Source: Pseudomonas subflava
Lineage (GTDB): Bacteria; Pseudomonadota; Gammaproteobacteria; Pseudomonadales; Pseudomonadaceae
DNA length: 64,000 nt
Assembly: GCF_023823685.1 (NCBI RefSeq)
Contig: NZ_JAMXBF010000005.1
Span: 248,001-312,000, forward strand
Direction of reading: 5' to 3'
Position 1 is the first letter of the stretch, and each line of letters opens with the position of its first letter. Both the position numbers and the translations under genes were made by a program. Positions 35,984-46,075 of this stretch are shown one piece after another. A model generated the notes under the pieces. The model worked only from the letters and a program-made list of their open reading frames with translations, was not told the DNA's origin and did no database searches.

Positions 35984-36106
35984 GTGTGCCCGTTCTGTCT
36001 GGCCGCCCTGGCTCTGGGTGGCGCCAGCGTCGCCGGTGCCGGCGGCATTGGCCTGTGGCTCGGCTGCCGCCGTGCCGCCACGAGGAGGAACCGCAATGAA
36101 TCCTGA
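35984..36106 (+). CDS. 40-residue membrane peptide with CPFC motif
   Basis: Short gene starting with GTG at 35984, four bases after the DGPF stop, with GAGGG in the end of that gene as a possible ribosome site. The product starts (M)CPFCLAALALGGASVAG, has one glycine/alanine-rich transmembrane helix, then GCRRAATRRNRNES. The N-terminal CxxC faces a hydrophobic helix with a basic C-terminal end. Its last 11 bases overlap the DUF899 start (36096). Small CP-x-C one-helix proteins of this sort are, as I recall, found in other Proteobacteria. It may be a thiol or metal-linked partner of the thioredoxin-like DUF899 protein, but this is inferred. Confidence 0.55.
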   Translation: MCPFCLAALALGGASVAGAGGIGLWLGCRRAATRRNRNES

Positions 36107-36869
36107 ATACCCGAAAGTCGCCAGCCGCGAGGAATGGCTGGCCGCACGTCTCGATCTGCTGGAGCAGGAGAAGGCCCTGACCCACCAGCGCGACGCGCTG
36201 AACCGGCAGCGCCGGGCGCTGCCCATGGTCGAGATCACGGCGGATTACCGCTTCACCGGGCCGCAAGGCGAGGTCGGCCTGGCCGAGCTGTTCGCCGGGC
36301 GGCGCCAGCTGATCGTCTACCACTTCATGTACCACCGCGACAAAGGCGAGGGCTGCGACGGCTGTTCGCTGGTGGCCGACAACATCGGCCATCTGGCCCA
36401 CCTGCATGCCCGCGACACCAGCCTGGTGATGGTCTCCAACGCGCCGCTGGAGGAGCTGGAGGCGTTCAAAAAACGCATGGGCTGGGACCTGCCGTGGTAC
36501 TCGTCGTTCGGCAGCCGCTTCAACTACGACTTCCACGTCACCCTCGACGAGAGCCAGGCCCCGGTGGAATACAACTACCGCGACAAGGCCGAGCTGGAAC
36601 GCCTGGGGCAGCTCTATCACGTCAAGGGCGAGCAGCCCGGCGCCAGCGTGTTCCTGCGCGACGGCGAGCGGGTGTTCCACACCTATTCCACCTATGGCCG
36701 CGGCCTGGACATGCTGATGAACACCTTCCACTACCTCGACCTGACGCCGTTCGGCCGCGGCGAGGGCTGGGACGGCATGGTCGACCTGGAGGGCAAGGGC
36801 CTGATGTGGACCCGCCTGCACGACGAATACGACGGCGCCGCGCCGGCCCGCCACGACTGCTGCGCCTGA
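36096..36869 (+). CDS. DUF899 thioredoxin-family protein
   Basis: 257 residues. The DUF899 features are the N-terminal VASREEWLAARLDLLEQEKALT, the RRALPMVEI segment, then QLIVYHFMYHRDKGEGCDGCSLVADNI, where the CxxC stands at the thioredoxin-like active position, and later PWYSSFGSRFNYDF and GASVFLRDGERVFHTYSTYGRG. The family resembles AhpC/peroxiredoxin-like proteins without assigned substrate. ATG 36096 follows AGGAGGAA. The gene is in the ECF42 module and its start lies within the end of the small CPFC peptide gene, so translation is coupled. Confidence 0.85.
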   Translation: MNPEYPKVASREEWLAARLDLLEQEKALTHQRDALNRQRRALPMVEITADYRFTGPQGEVGLAELFAGRRQLIVYHFMYHRDKGEGCDGCSLVADNIGHLAHLHARDTSLVMVSNAPLEELEAFKKRMGWDLPWYSSFGSRFNYDFHVTLDESQAPVEYNYRDKAELERLGQLYHVKGEQPGASVFLRDGERVFHTYSTYGRGLDMLMNTFHYLDLTPFGRGEGWDGMVDLEGKGLMWTRLHDEYDGAAPARHDCCA

Positions 36870-36897
36870 GCGGCTCAACTTCCGGAGGAGACATTCC

Positions 36898-37326
36898 ATG
36901 AGCACTGCCCACAGCGAATTGAAAGCCCTGACCGACAGCTGGGAAGCGGCCAACCGCGCCCGCGACGTCGACGCCATCCTCGGCCACTACAGCGACGACC
37001 TGCTGGCCTTCGATGCCATCCTGCAACTGCAGTTCAAGGGCCGCGAGGTCTACAAGGCGCACTGGAAGAAGTGCCTGGAGATGTGCCAGGGGCCGATGAC
37101 CTTCGAGGTGCACCAGCTGCAACAGTGGGGCGAGGGTGATGTCGGCTTCGGCCACTTCCTCTGCCATTGCGGCGGCACTGATGCCGAGGGCAATACGCAC
37201 AGCTGCTGGATGCGCGTGACCCAGGGCTATCGCCGGATCGGCGGCCAGTGGCGCATCGTCCATGACCACTTCTCCGCGCCCTTCGATCCCGAGAGCGGCC
37301 AGGCGCTGTTCGAGCTGCAACCCTGA
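36898..37326 (+). CDS. SnoaL-like / NTF2-fold protein
   Basis: 142 residues with the cone-shaped NTF2 fold pattern: ELKALTDSWEAANRARDVDAILGHYSDDLLAFD at the N-terminus and GYRRIGGQWRIVHDHFSAPFD at the C-terminus. This resembles calcium/calmodulin kinase II association-domain-like and DUF4440 proteins. It is 28 bases after the DUF899 gene, with GGAGGAG ahead of the ATG. It belongs to the ECF42-linked group. Two cysteines (CHCGG) in the middle of the protein are unusual for the family but are not arranged as a metal site with other ligands. Confidence 0.8.
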   Translation: MSTAHSELKALTDSWEAANRARDVDAILGHYSDDLLAFDAILQLQFKGREVYKAHWKKCLEMCQGPMTFEVHQLQQWGEGDVGFGHFLCHCGGTDAEGNTHSCWMRVTQGYRRIGGQWRIVHDHFSAPFDPESGQALFELQP

Positions 37327-37648
37327 GGCTGGAGCAGTAGCCCGGATGAAATCGGGAATGCCCTCGACTGGTTTATCCGGATCGTATCCGGGAACGTCGC
37401 GGCAGGTTTACCCGGAGTGCATCCGGGCTACGGTGAGAGGGAACGCCACGGGCTGCCTCCCCTCTCCCACGGTGGAGAGGGGCTGGGGGAGAGGGCACGA
37501 ACCGCGCACCCTCTCCCCGGCCCTCTCCCGTGAACGGGAGAGGGAGTAGATCGTCCGGGCTACCGGCGAGGGCTGCCATTGAGCTGACACCTCCCGCCCA
37601 TGCGCGGAAGAGGAACGGGAGACAACCACAATGCAAGGAAGGAAGCGC
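37327..37648. repeat. Repeat-filled spacer within the ECF42 module
   Basis: Contains a degenerate GTAGCCCGGAT ... ATCCGGGCTAC unit (about 37337-37432) with two inner CCGGAT palindromes, followed by CCCCTCTCCC/GGGAGAGGG blocks through about 37545. No gene is visible. It interrupts the spacing between the SnoaL-like and the SRPBCC genes, so the latter may be transcribed from readthrough or its own promoter. Confidence 0.65.
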
Positions 37649-38173
37649 ATGACCATTCTGATCGTCGTCGTACTGCTGATCGCCGGCCTGGCGGTGTTCG
37701 TCGCCAGCCGCCCGGATGAGTTCCGGGTGCAGCGCTCGGCACTGATCCAGGCGCCGCCGGCGGCGCTGTTCGCTCAGGTCAACGATTTTCACCAGTGGCC
37801 GCACTGGTCGCCCTGGGCCCGGCGCGACCCGGCCATGCGCGTGGAGTACCAAGGCGCCGAGCAGGGCGTGGGCGCGGTCCAGCATTGGGCCGGCAACAAG
37901 CAGGTGGGCAAGGGCAGCGCGACCATCCTCGAGAGCGAGCCGGGCGAGCGGGTGCTGATCCAGTTGGAGTTCCTCGAGCCCTTTCGCGCCACCAACCTGG
38001 CTGAGTTCAGCTTCCAGCCCGAAGCCAGCGGCACGCGGGTGAGCTGGAGCATGACCGGCCGCAACGGCTTCGTCGGCAAGGCCATGGGCCTGGTGTTCGA
38101 CATGGACAAGATGGTCGGCGGCGACTTCGAACAGGGCCTGCAACAGTTGCGCATGCGCGTGGAGGTGAGCTGA
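37649..38173 (+). CDS. SRPBCC/polyketide cyclase-like protein with N-terminal membrane anchor
   Basis: 174 residues. The first 20 residues are a hydrophobic helix (MTILIVVVLLIAGLAVFVAS), probably an anchor or uncleaved signal. Then comes a START-like domain: RSALIQAPPAALFAQVNDFHQWPHWSPWARRDP, a family block, and later TRVSWSMTGRNGF. ATG 37649 follows GGAAGGAAG; an upstream start six codons earlier is less likely. Such proteins bind lipids or other hydrophobic ligands; the activity is unknown. It is the last gene of the sigma-factor neighbourhood. Confidence 0.8.
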   Translation: MTILIVVVLLIAGLAVFVASRPDEFRVQRSALIQAPPAALFAQVNDFHQWPHWSPWARRDPAMRVEYQGAEQGVGAVQHWAGNKQVGKGSATILESEPGERVLIQLEFLEPFRATNLAEFSFQPEASGTRVSWSMTGRNGFVGKAMGLVFDMDKMVGGDFEQGLQQLRMRVEVS

Positions 38174-38201
38174 TCGGCGTACAATCGCCCCTGATCGGCT
38201 G

Positions 38202-38266
38202 ATGTCCCGAGCCGTACGCGCCGCTCCACACCGCGCTGAAGTGCGCGAGCGAGGCGATGGGGACAT
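38202..38266. other. Leader region of the ABC exporter with ATGTCCC/GGGACAT arms
   Basis: ATGTCCC (38202-38208) is complemented by GGGACAT (38260-38266), with shorter GC-rich complementarities inside (GCGCGC/GCGCG-type). It may form a folded 5' leader or be chance in GC-rich DNA. No known riboswitch motif is recognised. Confidence 0.25.
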
Positions 38267-38301
38267 GGCTCCTGTTTTGACTGCCTGGCTAAGGAGCAAC
38301 C

Positions 38302-39230
<929 letters not shown>

Positions 39231-39234
<4 letters not shown>

Positions 39235-39992
39235 ACCTGCAAGCCATCAAGTCCATCTACCTGTTCGAGCTGCACCGCACCTGGCGCACCCTGCTGCAGA
39301 GCATCGCCACCCCGGTGATCAGCACCTCGCTGTACTTCGTGGTGTTCGGCTCGGCCATCGGCTCGAGCATGACCGAGGTGCACGGGGTCAGCTACGGCGC
39401 CTTCATCGTGCCCGGTCTGATCATGCTGGCGCTGCTCACCGAGAGCATCGGCAACGCCTCGTTCGGCATCTACATGCCCAAGTACTCGGGGACCATCTAC
39501 GAGCTGCTGTCGGCGCCGGTGTCGTTCTTCGAGATCCTGGTCGGCTATGTCGGCGCGGCGGCGACCAAGTCGGTGGTGCTCGGCCTGATCATCTTCGCCA
39601 CCTCGCGGCTGTTCGTCGATTTCGAGGTGGCCCACCCGTTCTGGGTGCTGGCGTTCCTGGTGCTGACGGCGATCACCTTCTGCCTGTTCGGCTTCATCAT
39701 CGGCGTGTGGGCCGATGGCTGGGAGAAACTGCAGATCGTGCCGGCGCTGATCGTCACCCCGCTGGCCTTCCTCGGCGGCAGCTTCTACTCCATCAGCATG
39801 CTGCCGGAGCTGTGGCAGAAACTGACCCTGTTCAACCCGGTGGTGTACCTGATCAGCGCCTTCCGCTGGGCCTTCTTCGGGGTGGCCGACGTCAACCTCG
39901 CCCTCAGCGTGGGCATGATCCTCGGCTTCCTGCTGGCCTGCGTGCTGGTGGTGAGCTGGATCTTCAAGACCGGCTATCGGCTGCGCCAGTGA
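39231..39992 (+). CDS. ABC-2 type transporter permease, YadH-like
   Basis: 253 residues with six transmembrane helices and the ABC-2 permease pattern: [29 protein letters not shown] at the N-terminus and [36 protein letters not shown] in the second half. YadH of E. coli has the same length and blocks. It forms the membrane part of the exporter with the ATPase encoded directly upstream. Its substrate cannot be inferred from this region. Confidence 0.85.
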
Positions 39993-40049
39993 CGCCGCCC
40001 GCCGCTGCCGCCTTGGCAGCGGCGCCGGCCAACCGAGAGGAGACGCGAG

Positions 40050-40442
40050 ATGGAGCGATTCACCGGCGGTTGTTTATGTGGCGATGTGCGGTTCGTGGCG
40101 TCGGGCCGGCCGTACCGGGTCGGCCTCTGTCATTGCCTCGACTGCCGCAAGCACCACGGCGCGCTGTTCCACGCCTCGGCGATATTCCCCGAGGAGGCGG
40201 TGACCATCGAGGGCGAAACGCGGGACTACGCCGGGCGCTTCTTCTGCCCGCGCTGCGGCTCGTCGGTGTTCGCCCGCACCGCGGACGAGGTCGAGGTGTA
40301 CCTCGGCTCGCTGGACGAGCCCGGCCGCTTCAAACCGACCTACGAGAGCTGGACCGTCCGCCGCGAGCCCGGGCTGCCGCCGTTCCCGCTCGCCCATCGC
40401 TACGAGCGGGACCGGGACTCTAGCGGGCGTTTCGAGGATTAG
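40050..40442 (+). CDS. GFA-family zinc protein
   Basis: 130 residues, with the CENP-V/GFA zinc fold: GGCLCGDVRF at the start, GLCHCLDCRKHHGALFHASAIF next, and FFCPRCGSSVF in the second half. All cysteines needed for the two zinc sites are present. Members are named after glutathione-dependent formaldehyde-activating enzyme, but that activity is doubtful for most, and there is no formaldehyde dehydrogenase gene nearby. GAGAGGAGACGCGAG precedes the ATG. It stands alone, convergent with the following methyltransferase gene (three bases between the stops). Confidence 0.85.
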   Translation: MERFTGGCLCGDVRFVASGRPYRVGLCHCLDCRKHHGALFHASAIFPEEAVTIEGETRDYAGRFFCPRCGSSVFARTADEVEVYLGSLDEPGRFKPTYESWTVRREPGLPPFPLAHRYERDRDSSGRFED

Positions 40443-40445
40443 CCG

Positions 40446-41144
40446 TCAGCCGGCGCGCCTGGAGAACCAGGCGTGGATCAGGCCGGCCTGGTAGAAACGC
40501 ACCGGCAGATCGAAACCGCCCGCGGCGATGATCTTCTCCACTTGGTCGGGCGGCAGCACCGCGACGTCCCTGGCGTACGCCGCGCGCATCTGTTCCACGC
40601 CGGCGGCGGGAATGTCGGCGGCCAGCATCATGTTCATCCAGGTGTAGAGCAGTGCGGTGTACTCGCGCGAACTCACGTCCGAGGCCAGGTCCGAGCTGGC
40701 CAGGATCGCCCCGGGGCGCAGCCGCGCCGCGATGTCGCGGAAGAAGCCGATGCGCTCCTCCCGCGCGACAATGAACTGCGAGACCAGAAAGGCGGTGGCC
40801 GCATCGAAGGGCGACAGCTCCGGCAGCGACTGCAGGTAACCCTCGTGGAACTGGCAGCGCGCCTCGAAGCCTTCCTCCCGGGCCTTGCGCCGACAGACAT
40901 CGAGCATCGCGCCCGACGGCTCGACGGCGGTGAAGTGCCAGCCGGGAAAACGCCGGGCGAGATAGCTGATCTCCTCGCCGGTGCCCGCGCCGATGCAGAG
41001 GAGCCGGGCGTTTTTGGGAAGGCCGGCGAATACCGCCTCGAGGAGAAAATGCAGCGCCTCGCGGATGGGCGCCGTCTTCGCCCAGCGCTCGTCGTAGCTG
41101 GCGGCCTGCTGGTCGAAGAGAGCCTTGATTTCGTCACTGTTCAC
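40446..41144 (-). CDS. SAM-dependent methyltransferase
   Basis: 232 residues. Motif I LLCIGAGTGEEISYLARRFPG is near residue 50, motif II FTAVEPSGAMLDVCRRKA, and later DAATAFLVSQFI and GAILASSDLA. The N-terminal DEIKALFDQQAASYDERW is typical of UbiE/Tam-like small-molecule methyltransferases. I chose the GTG at 41144 since AAGGAACG precedes it; a longer frame extends 20 codons with poor initiation context. No operon partner or substrate clue is visible. Confidence 0.78.
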   Translation of the reverse strand: MNSDEIKALFDQQAASYDERWAKTAPIREALHFLLEAVFAGLPKNARLLCIGAGTGEEISYLARRFPGWHFTAVEPSGAMLDVCRRKAREEGFEARCQFHEGYLQSLPELSPFDAATAFLVSQFIVAREERIGFFRDIAARLRPGAILASSDLASDVSSREYTALLYTWMNMMLAADIPAAGVEQMRAAYARDVAVLPPDQVEKIIAAGGFDLPVRFYQAGLIHAWFSRRAG

Positions 41145-41499
41145 GGTGCGTTCCTTGTGTGGCGCGATGGGCGGGCAGGGCGTGCGGTCGGCGCGCTTCT
41201 TCATTCAGCCTACCGGAGCTGTCAAGCCCTCGGCCTGGCCGGGCATCCAGGCGGTGGGCGATACGGCCTCGCGCTCGGGCAATCGGTAGGGTGCGCCGCG
41301 CGCACCATTGGCTTCCGCGCCGTTGCCTCGGTGCGCATGGCGCACCCTACGCGGGCGTCTGTGCTGCTGCCCTCGCTGCTTCGGGAGGGTGCTCAACTGT
41401 TCAAGCCACAGGCCGTTACCTAGTATGAAATCGCGCCTCTGCGGCGGCGAAGCGATGCCGTGTCCGCCCCACCGATCATTAGTCAAAGGCCTTCCCTGC
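41145..41499. other. 355-base spacer with GTAGGGTGCGCC inverted repeat
   Basis: GTAGGGTGCGCC (41286-41297) and GGCGCACCCTAC (41339-41350) are perfect 12-base arms enclosing 41 bases, a common Pseudomonas intergenic repeat type. The remainder carries the divergent promoters of the methyltransferase and the chemoreceptor. No gene is seen. Confidence 0.65.
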
Positions 41500-43803
41500 A
41501 TGAGTATCAAGAGCAAACTGCTGGCGAGTTTTCTGATCGCAACCCTGGTCCCCGTGCTGATCGTGGCGCTGCTGACCATTCGCAACGTGACCGAACAGGC
41601 CGAGACCCATTTTCGCGAATCCAGCAGCCTGGACGTGCGCCTGGTGGACAACACCTTCGTCACCTTCTTCGACGCCGTCGGCCATACCGTGTCGGCCATG
41701 GCCGAGTTTCCCGCGGTGCGCGACACCAGCGGCGGCGAGCTGAGCACTTATTTCGGCGACAAGCAGAAGCCTTCCGAGGTGGCCACCGCCAAGGGCGGGC
41801 GCGAGAAGCAGATCTTCGACTACTTCTCCGGCATCGGTAACAACAACCCTACCTTCGGCTACGTCTACATGAGCGATGCCGCGGGCGGCTACATCGAGTG
41901 GCCGGGCACCGGCGAGTACGGCGAATGGGACCCGCGCCAGCGCCCCTGGTACGGCATGGGGCGTGACGCTAATTTCGCCCTGACCCGCCGCGACGGCTAC
42001 TACTGGGAGCCGGACGACGCGGTCTACGTCTCGGTGCTCAAGGGCTTCAAGGACCAGGCCGGCAATTTCGCCGGCGTGGTGGCCGCGGACGTGTCGCTCA
42101 AGTCGCTGACCGACATGACGCAGAAGATCCGCTTCGGCGAAACCGGCTTCTTCATGCTGGTGGAAAGCAGCGGCACCCTGCTGGTGGACGGCCGCCAGCC
42201 GGACAACAACTTCAAGAAGCTCAGCGAACTGCCGGGCGACTACTTCAAGACCATCGCCAGCACCGAGAACGGCCTGATCGAGGTGAACATCGACGGCGTC
42301 GACTACATGGCCAACGTCTACACCTCGCCGGAGCTGGGCTGGAAATTCATCGGCTTCATGCAGACTGACGAGATCTTCGCCAGCGCCCACGAGCTGACCT
42401 GGCTGACCCTCGGCGTTTCCGCCGTGCTGGTGCTGCTGTTCGGCCTGGCCGGGGTGGTCATCGCCAACCGCATCGTCACGCCGATCAATCTGGTCAAGGA
42501 CGGGCTACGCACCATCGCCCAGGGCGAGGGCGACCTGACCCGCCGCCTCGACCTGCAGAGCCGCGACGAAACCGGCGAGTTGGCCACCTGGTTCAACCAG
42601 TTCATCGAGTCGACCCAGTCGATGATCAAGATGATCAAGGACAACGCCATCAGCATGCACGGCGTTTCCAGCCAGACCAACGAGCGCACCACGGCCATGG
42701 CCGCCGGCCTGCAGCGGCAGCTGAGCGCGGTGGAGCAGATCGTCACCGCGGTCACCGAGATGTCGTCCGCCGCCAACGAGGTGGCGCAGACCTGCGTGCG
42801 CACGGCCGATGCCTCCAAGCAGGGCCTGGAGGCGACGCACAACGGCAAGCAGGTGATCGCCCGCAGCACCGCCGGGGTCAACAAGCTCGGCGCCAGCATC
42901 CTCGAGTCGAGCAAAGTGATTCAGGAGCTGGAACGCGAGACGGTGAGCATCAACAACATCCTCTCGACCATCCAGCAGATCGCCGAGCAGACCAACCTGC
43001 TGGCGCTCAACGCGGCCATCGAGGCGGCCCGCGCCGGCGACCAGGGCCGCGGCTTCGCCGTGGTGGCGGACGAGGCGCGCAACCTGGCCAAGCGCACCCC
43101 GGATTCCACCGGCGAGATCAACAACATCCTCTCGACCATCCAGCAGATCGCCGCGCAGACCAACCTGCTGGCGCTCAACGCGGCCATCGAGGCGGCCCGC
43201 GCCGGCGAACAGGGCCGCGGCTTCGCCGTGGTGGCGGACGAGGTGCGCAACCTGGCCCAGCGCACCCAGGATTCCACCGGCGTGATCAACAACATCCTCT
43301 CGACCATCCAGCAGATCGCCGCGCAGACCAACCTGCTGGCGCTCAACGCGGCCATCGAGGCGGCCCGCGCCGGCGAACAGGGCCGCGGCTTCGCCGTGGT
43401 GGCGGACGAGGTGCGCAACCTGGCCAAGCGCACCCAGGATTCCACCGGCGAGATCAACAACATCCTCAACCTGCTGGTCAGCCGCATCACCGAGGTCACG
43501 TCGACCATGGACCAGAGCCTGTCCGAGTCCGGCAAGGCCATCGAGCAGGCCAGCGAGGTGATGGGCGCGTTCGAGAACATCGAAAACGCCGTGCAGATGA
43601 TCCGCGACATGACCATGCAGATCGCCACGGCGACCGAGGAGCAGCACCTGGTGACCGAGGACATCAACCAGAACATCGTCGCCATCAACGACGCGGTGAG
43701 CCAGGTATCCGGTCAGGCGATGGAGGTGGAGCAGTATTCCCACGAGCAGCGCGAGCTGAGCAGCGCGCTCAAGCAGCTGGTGGTGCGCTTCCGCACCGAG
43801 TGA
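41500..43803 (+). CDS. Transmembrane chemoreceptor with triplicated signalling tip
   Basis: 767 residues. TM1 is at about 8-28, a periplasmic double-Cache domain at about 35-290 with R148-P-W150-Y151 and a later D197 as in amino-acid-type dCache sensors, TM2 at about 300-322, then HAMP and a methyl-accepting domain. The conserved hairpin tip ([20 protein letters not shown], then [11 protein letters not shown]) occurs three times in succession: units at residues 485-540, 541-596 and 597-652, each 56 residues. Copy 1 has AGDQ, DEARN and KRTP; copies 2 and 3 are almost identical. Ordinary receptors have one tip, which binds CheA and CheW. The ATG lies 10 bases after AAAGG. The unusual tip could alter array packing or inactivate the receptor. 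Confidence 0.88.
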   Translation: MSIKSKLLASFLIATLVPVLIVALLTIRNVTEQAETHFRESSSLDVRLVDNTFVTFFDAVGHTVSAMAEFPAVRDTSGGELSTYFGDKQKPSEVATAKGGREKQIFDYFSGIGNNNPTFGYVYMSDAAGGYIEWPGTGEYGEWDPRQRPWYGMGRDANFALTRRDGYYWEPDDAVYVSVLKGFKDQAGNFAGVVAADVSLKSLTDMTQKIRFGETGFFMLVESSGTLLVDGRQPDNNFKKLSELPGDYFKTIASTENGLIEVNIDGVDYMANVYTSPELGWKFIGFMQTDEIFASAHELTWLTLGVSAVLVLLFGLAGVVIANRIVTPINLVKDGLRTIAQGEGDLTRRLDLQSRDETGELATWFNQFIESTQSMIKMIKDNAISMHGVSSQTNERTTAMAAGLQRQLSAVEQIVTAVTEMSSAANEVAQTCVRTADASKQGLEATHNGKQVIARSTAGVNKLGASILESSKVIQELERETVSINNILSTIQQIAEQTNLLALNAAIEAARAGDQGRGFAVVADEARNLAKRTPDSTGEINNILSTIQQIAAQTNLLALNAAIEAARAGEQGRGFAVVADEVRNLAQRTQDSTGVINNILSTIQQIAAQTNLLALNAAIEAARAGEQGRGFAVVADEVRNLAKRTQDSTGEINNILNLLVSRITEVTSTMDQSLSESGKAIEQASEVMGAFENIENAVQMIRDMTMQIATATEEQHLVTEDINQNIVAINDAVSQVSGQAMEVEQYSHEQRELSSALKQLVVRFRTE
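42952..43455 (+). repeat. Three tandem 168-bp units encoding the chemoreceptor tip
   Basis: AACAACATCCTC begins each unit at 42952, 43120 and 43288, and again at 43456 as the junction to unique sequence, so the period is exactly 168 bases. Units 2 and 3 differ at only a few positions; unit 1 differs more. In frame, each unit adds 56 residues, eight heptads. Confidence 0.92.
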
Positions 43804-43815
43804 GGCGGGAGTTTC

Positions 43816-43998
43816 AGAACCTGTTTTTAGGATCTTGCGAGCTGGAGCCAGGCTAGGCGCAACGTTGGTAACAGCCTGCGGCGGGTCAAAACAGCGAGGA
43901 AGCGGAGTTCACGAGTGTAAATGAGCATTTCGAGACGCCGTGCCCGGCTTGTTTTTAACGACGCATGGCCGACGCGCAGCAGATCGTAAACAGGTGCT
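43816..43998. repeat. Intergenic repeat element with AGAACCTG terminus, copy 2 (inverted)
   Basis: Begins AGAACCTG (43816-43823) and ends CAGGTGCT (43991-43998), which overlaps the sdaA stop codon. Read on the minus strand it follows the element at 10270-10440: GCGCGTCGGCCATGCGT, AAAAACAAGCCGGGCACGGCGTCTC, TTTACACTCGT and GCGCCTAGCCTGGCTCCAGCTCGC. It fills the space between the chemoreceptor and sdaA. Confidence 0.7.
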
Positions 43999-45374
43999 CA
44001 GCACTCGATGATATTGACCGCCAGTCCACCCCTGGCGGTTTCCTTGTACTTGCTCTTCATGTCCGCGCCGGTCTCGCGCATGGTGCGGATCACCCGGTCC
44101 AGCGAGATGAAGTGCTGGCCGTCTCCGCGCAGGGCCATGCGCGCGGCGTTGATGGCCTTCACCGAGCCCATGGCGTTGCGCTCGATGCACGGCACCTGAA
44201 CCAGCCCGCCGACCGGGTCGCAGGTCAGGCCGAGGTTGTGTTCCATGCCGATCTCGGCGGCGTTCTCCACCTGCTGGATGGTTCCGCCGAGCACCTCGCA
44301 CAGGGCGCCGGCGGCCATCGAACAGGCCACGCCGACCTCGCCCTGGCAGCCGACCTCGGCACCGGAGATCGAGGCGTTTTCCTTGTACAGAATGCCGATG
44401 GCCGCGGCCGTGAGCAGGAAGCGCACCACGCCGTCGTCCGAGGCGCCGGGCACGAAGCGCCGATAGTAGTGCAGCACCGCCGGCACGATGCCGGCCGCGC
44501 CGTTGGTGGGCGCGGTCACCACGCGGCCGCCGGTGGCGTTTTCCTCGTTCACCGCCAGGGCGTAGAGGTTGACCCAGTCCATCACCGTCAGCGGGTCGCG
44601 CAGGCTGGCCTCGGGGTTCTGGCTGAGCTGGCGGTGCAGCGCGGCGGCGCGCCGGCGCACCTTGAGGCCGCCAGGCATGATGCCCTCGTTGCGGCAGCCG
44701 GCGGTCACGCAGTCCTGCATCACCTGCCAGATGTTCAGTAGTCCGGCGCGGGTCTCCGCCTCGGGCCGCCAGGCCGCCTCGTTGGCCAGCATCAGCTGGC
44801 TGATGGAGAGGTTGTGTTCGGCGCACTGGCCGAGCAGCTCCTTGGCGGTCTTGAACGGGTAGGCGAGGGGGGTTTTGTCTTCGACGATGCGGTCGGCGCC
44901 CGCGGCCTCCTCGTCCACCACGAAACCACCGCCCACCGAGTAGTACTCGCGCGAACGGATCTGCAGGCCGGCGGCATCGAAGGCGCGGAAGATCATGCCG
45001 TTGGGGTGGTAGTCCAGCGGCTTGCGGATCATCGCCAGGTGTTCCTTCTCGACGAAGCGGATCGCCTTCTCGCCGCCCAGCTTCAGCTCGCCGCCGGCGC
45101 GCATGGCCGTCAGGCGCGCCTCGATGGTCGAGGTGTCGACGCTGTCCGGCTGCTCGCCTTCCAGGCCGAGCAATACCGCCTTGTCGCTGCCATGGCCCTT
45201 GCCGGTGGCACCGAGCGAGCCGTACAGCTCGACCTTGACGCCCACCGTGGCCTCGAACAGGTCCTCGCGGTGCAGGCCCTCGACGAAACGCGCGGCGGCG
45301 CGCATCGGGCCGACCGTGTGCGAGCTGGAGGGACCGATGCCGATCTTGAAGAGGTCGAAAACGCTGAGGGCCAT
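43998..45374 (-). CDS. sdaA: L-serine ammonia-lyase (iron-sulfur type)
   Basis: 458 residues, a fused alpha-beta L-serine dehydratase that converts serine to pyruvate and ammonia. The N-terminal [21 protein letters not shown] and the catalytic-domain blocks [34 protein letters not shown] and [22 protein letters not shown] carry the Ser-loop and the Cys ligands of the 4Fe-4S cluster. The C-terminal GLAVNIIEC with its terminal Cys, which acts as a tail-in-mouth ligand in studied enzymes, is present. It is transcribed alone; the repeat element abuts its stop. Confidence 0.94.
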   Translation of the reverse strand: MALSVFDLFKIGIGPSSSHTVGPMRAAARFVEGLHREDLFEATVGVKVELYGSLGATGKGHGSDKAVLLGLEGEQPDSVDTSTIEARLTAMRAGGELKLGGEKAIRFVEKEHLAMIRKPLDYHPNGMIFRAFDAAGLQIRSREYYSVGGGFVVDEEAAGADRIVEDKTPLAYPFKTAKELLGQCAEHNLSISQLMLANEAAWRPEAETRAGLLNIWQVMQDCVTAGCRNEGIMPGGLKVRRRAAALHRQLSQNPEASLRDPLTVMDWVNLYALAVNEENATGGRVVTAPTNGAAGIVPAVLHYYRRFVPGASDDGVVRFLLTAAAIGILYKENASISGAEVGCQGEVGVACSMAAGALCEVLGGTIQQVENAAEIGMEHNLGLTCDPVGGLVQVPCIERNAMGSVKAINAARMALRGDGQHFISLDRVIRTMRETGADMKSKYKETARGGLAVNIIEC

Positions 45375-45557
45375 GTAAAGAGTTGCTCCGCTGACTTACT
45401 GGTCACAGCTTACACCGGCCGCGCCGGCCGATAAGGTCGAGGATGCGACCCGCAGTTGCGCTACTTCGCCCATCGGCGGGCTGTCGTTGCACTGACGAGG
45501 CGCAATGCCCCATTGCGTGGTCGGCGCTAGAATGCCGGCCTTTTTCGGAGGTGATGC

Positions 45558-45974
45558 ATGGGCGAGCGTTACGGCGAGGGCGATGCTTCCTACCGGACCG
45601 CGGGCGGTCTCGACGGGCTGCGGCGGCTGGTGGACGACTTCTACCGCTTCCTGGACGAGCTGCCCGAGGCGGCCGAGCTGCGTGCCCTGCATCCCGAGAG
45701 CCTGGAGGCCTCGCGCGACAAGCTCACCTGCTTTCTCAGCGGCTGGCTCGGCGGCCCGCGGCTGTTCGCCGAGAAGTACGGCAGCATCGCCATCCCCAGC
45801 TTCCATGCCCGCTGGCCGATCGATGGCCACCAGGCCGAGGCCTGGCTGACCTGCATGGCCCGCGCCATCGCCAGCCAGGACTACGCCCCGGAATTCGCCG
45901 ACTATCTGCTGGCCCAGCTGCGCGTGCCGGCGCAGCGCATCGTCCAGGCCAGCGCCGCGCGTCACGGGTGCTAG
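45558..45974 (+). CDS. Group II truncated haemoglobin
   Basis: 138 residues with the 2-on-2 globin pattern. Tyr B10 is in DDFYRF (Y29), the proximal His is H83 in SFHARWPID and the group II Trp at G8 is W96 in EAWLTCM. The PRLFAEKYG segment precedes the F helix. Such proteins bind O2 and may act in NO or peroxide detoxification. GGAGGTG precedes the ATG by about 6 bases. It stands between sdaA (divergent) and a small protein gene. Confidence 0.87.
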   Translation: MGERYGEGDASYRTAGGLDGLRRLVDDFYRFLDELPEAAELRALHPESLEASRDKLTCFLSGWLGGPRLFAEKYGSIAIPSFHARWPIDGHQAEAWLTCMARAIASQDYAPEFADYLLAQLRVPAQRIVQASAARHGC

Positions 45975-46075
45975 CGACGCTATCGCTGCGGCTCATAGGC
46001 ACTATCGAGAACAGCGATTTCTGCCCGCCGGGGCGGCGCCCTAGAGTGATCCCACGTTCAGAGGAGATCACCGAA

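Noticed and set aside
42952..43455. Assembly duplication in the chemoreceptor
   Set aside because: Unit 1 differs from units 2 and 3 at several codons and the frame and heptad period are kept, so a simple collapse or duplication error is less likely; still to be checked by long reads.
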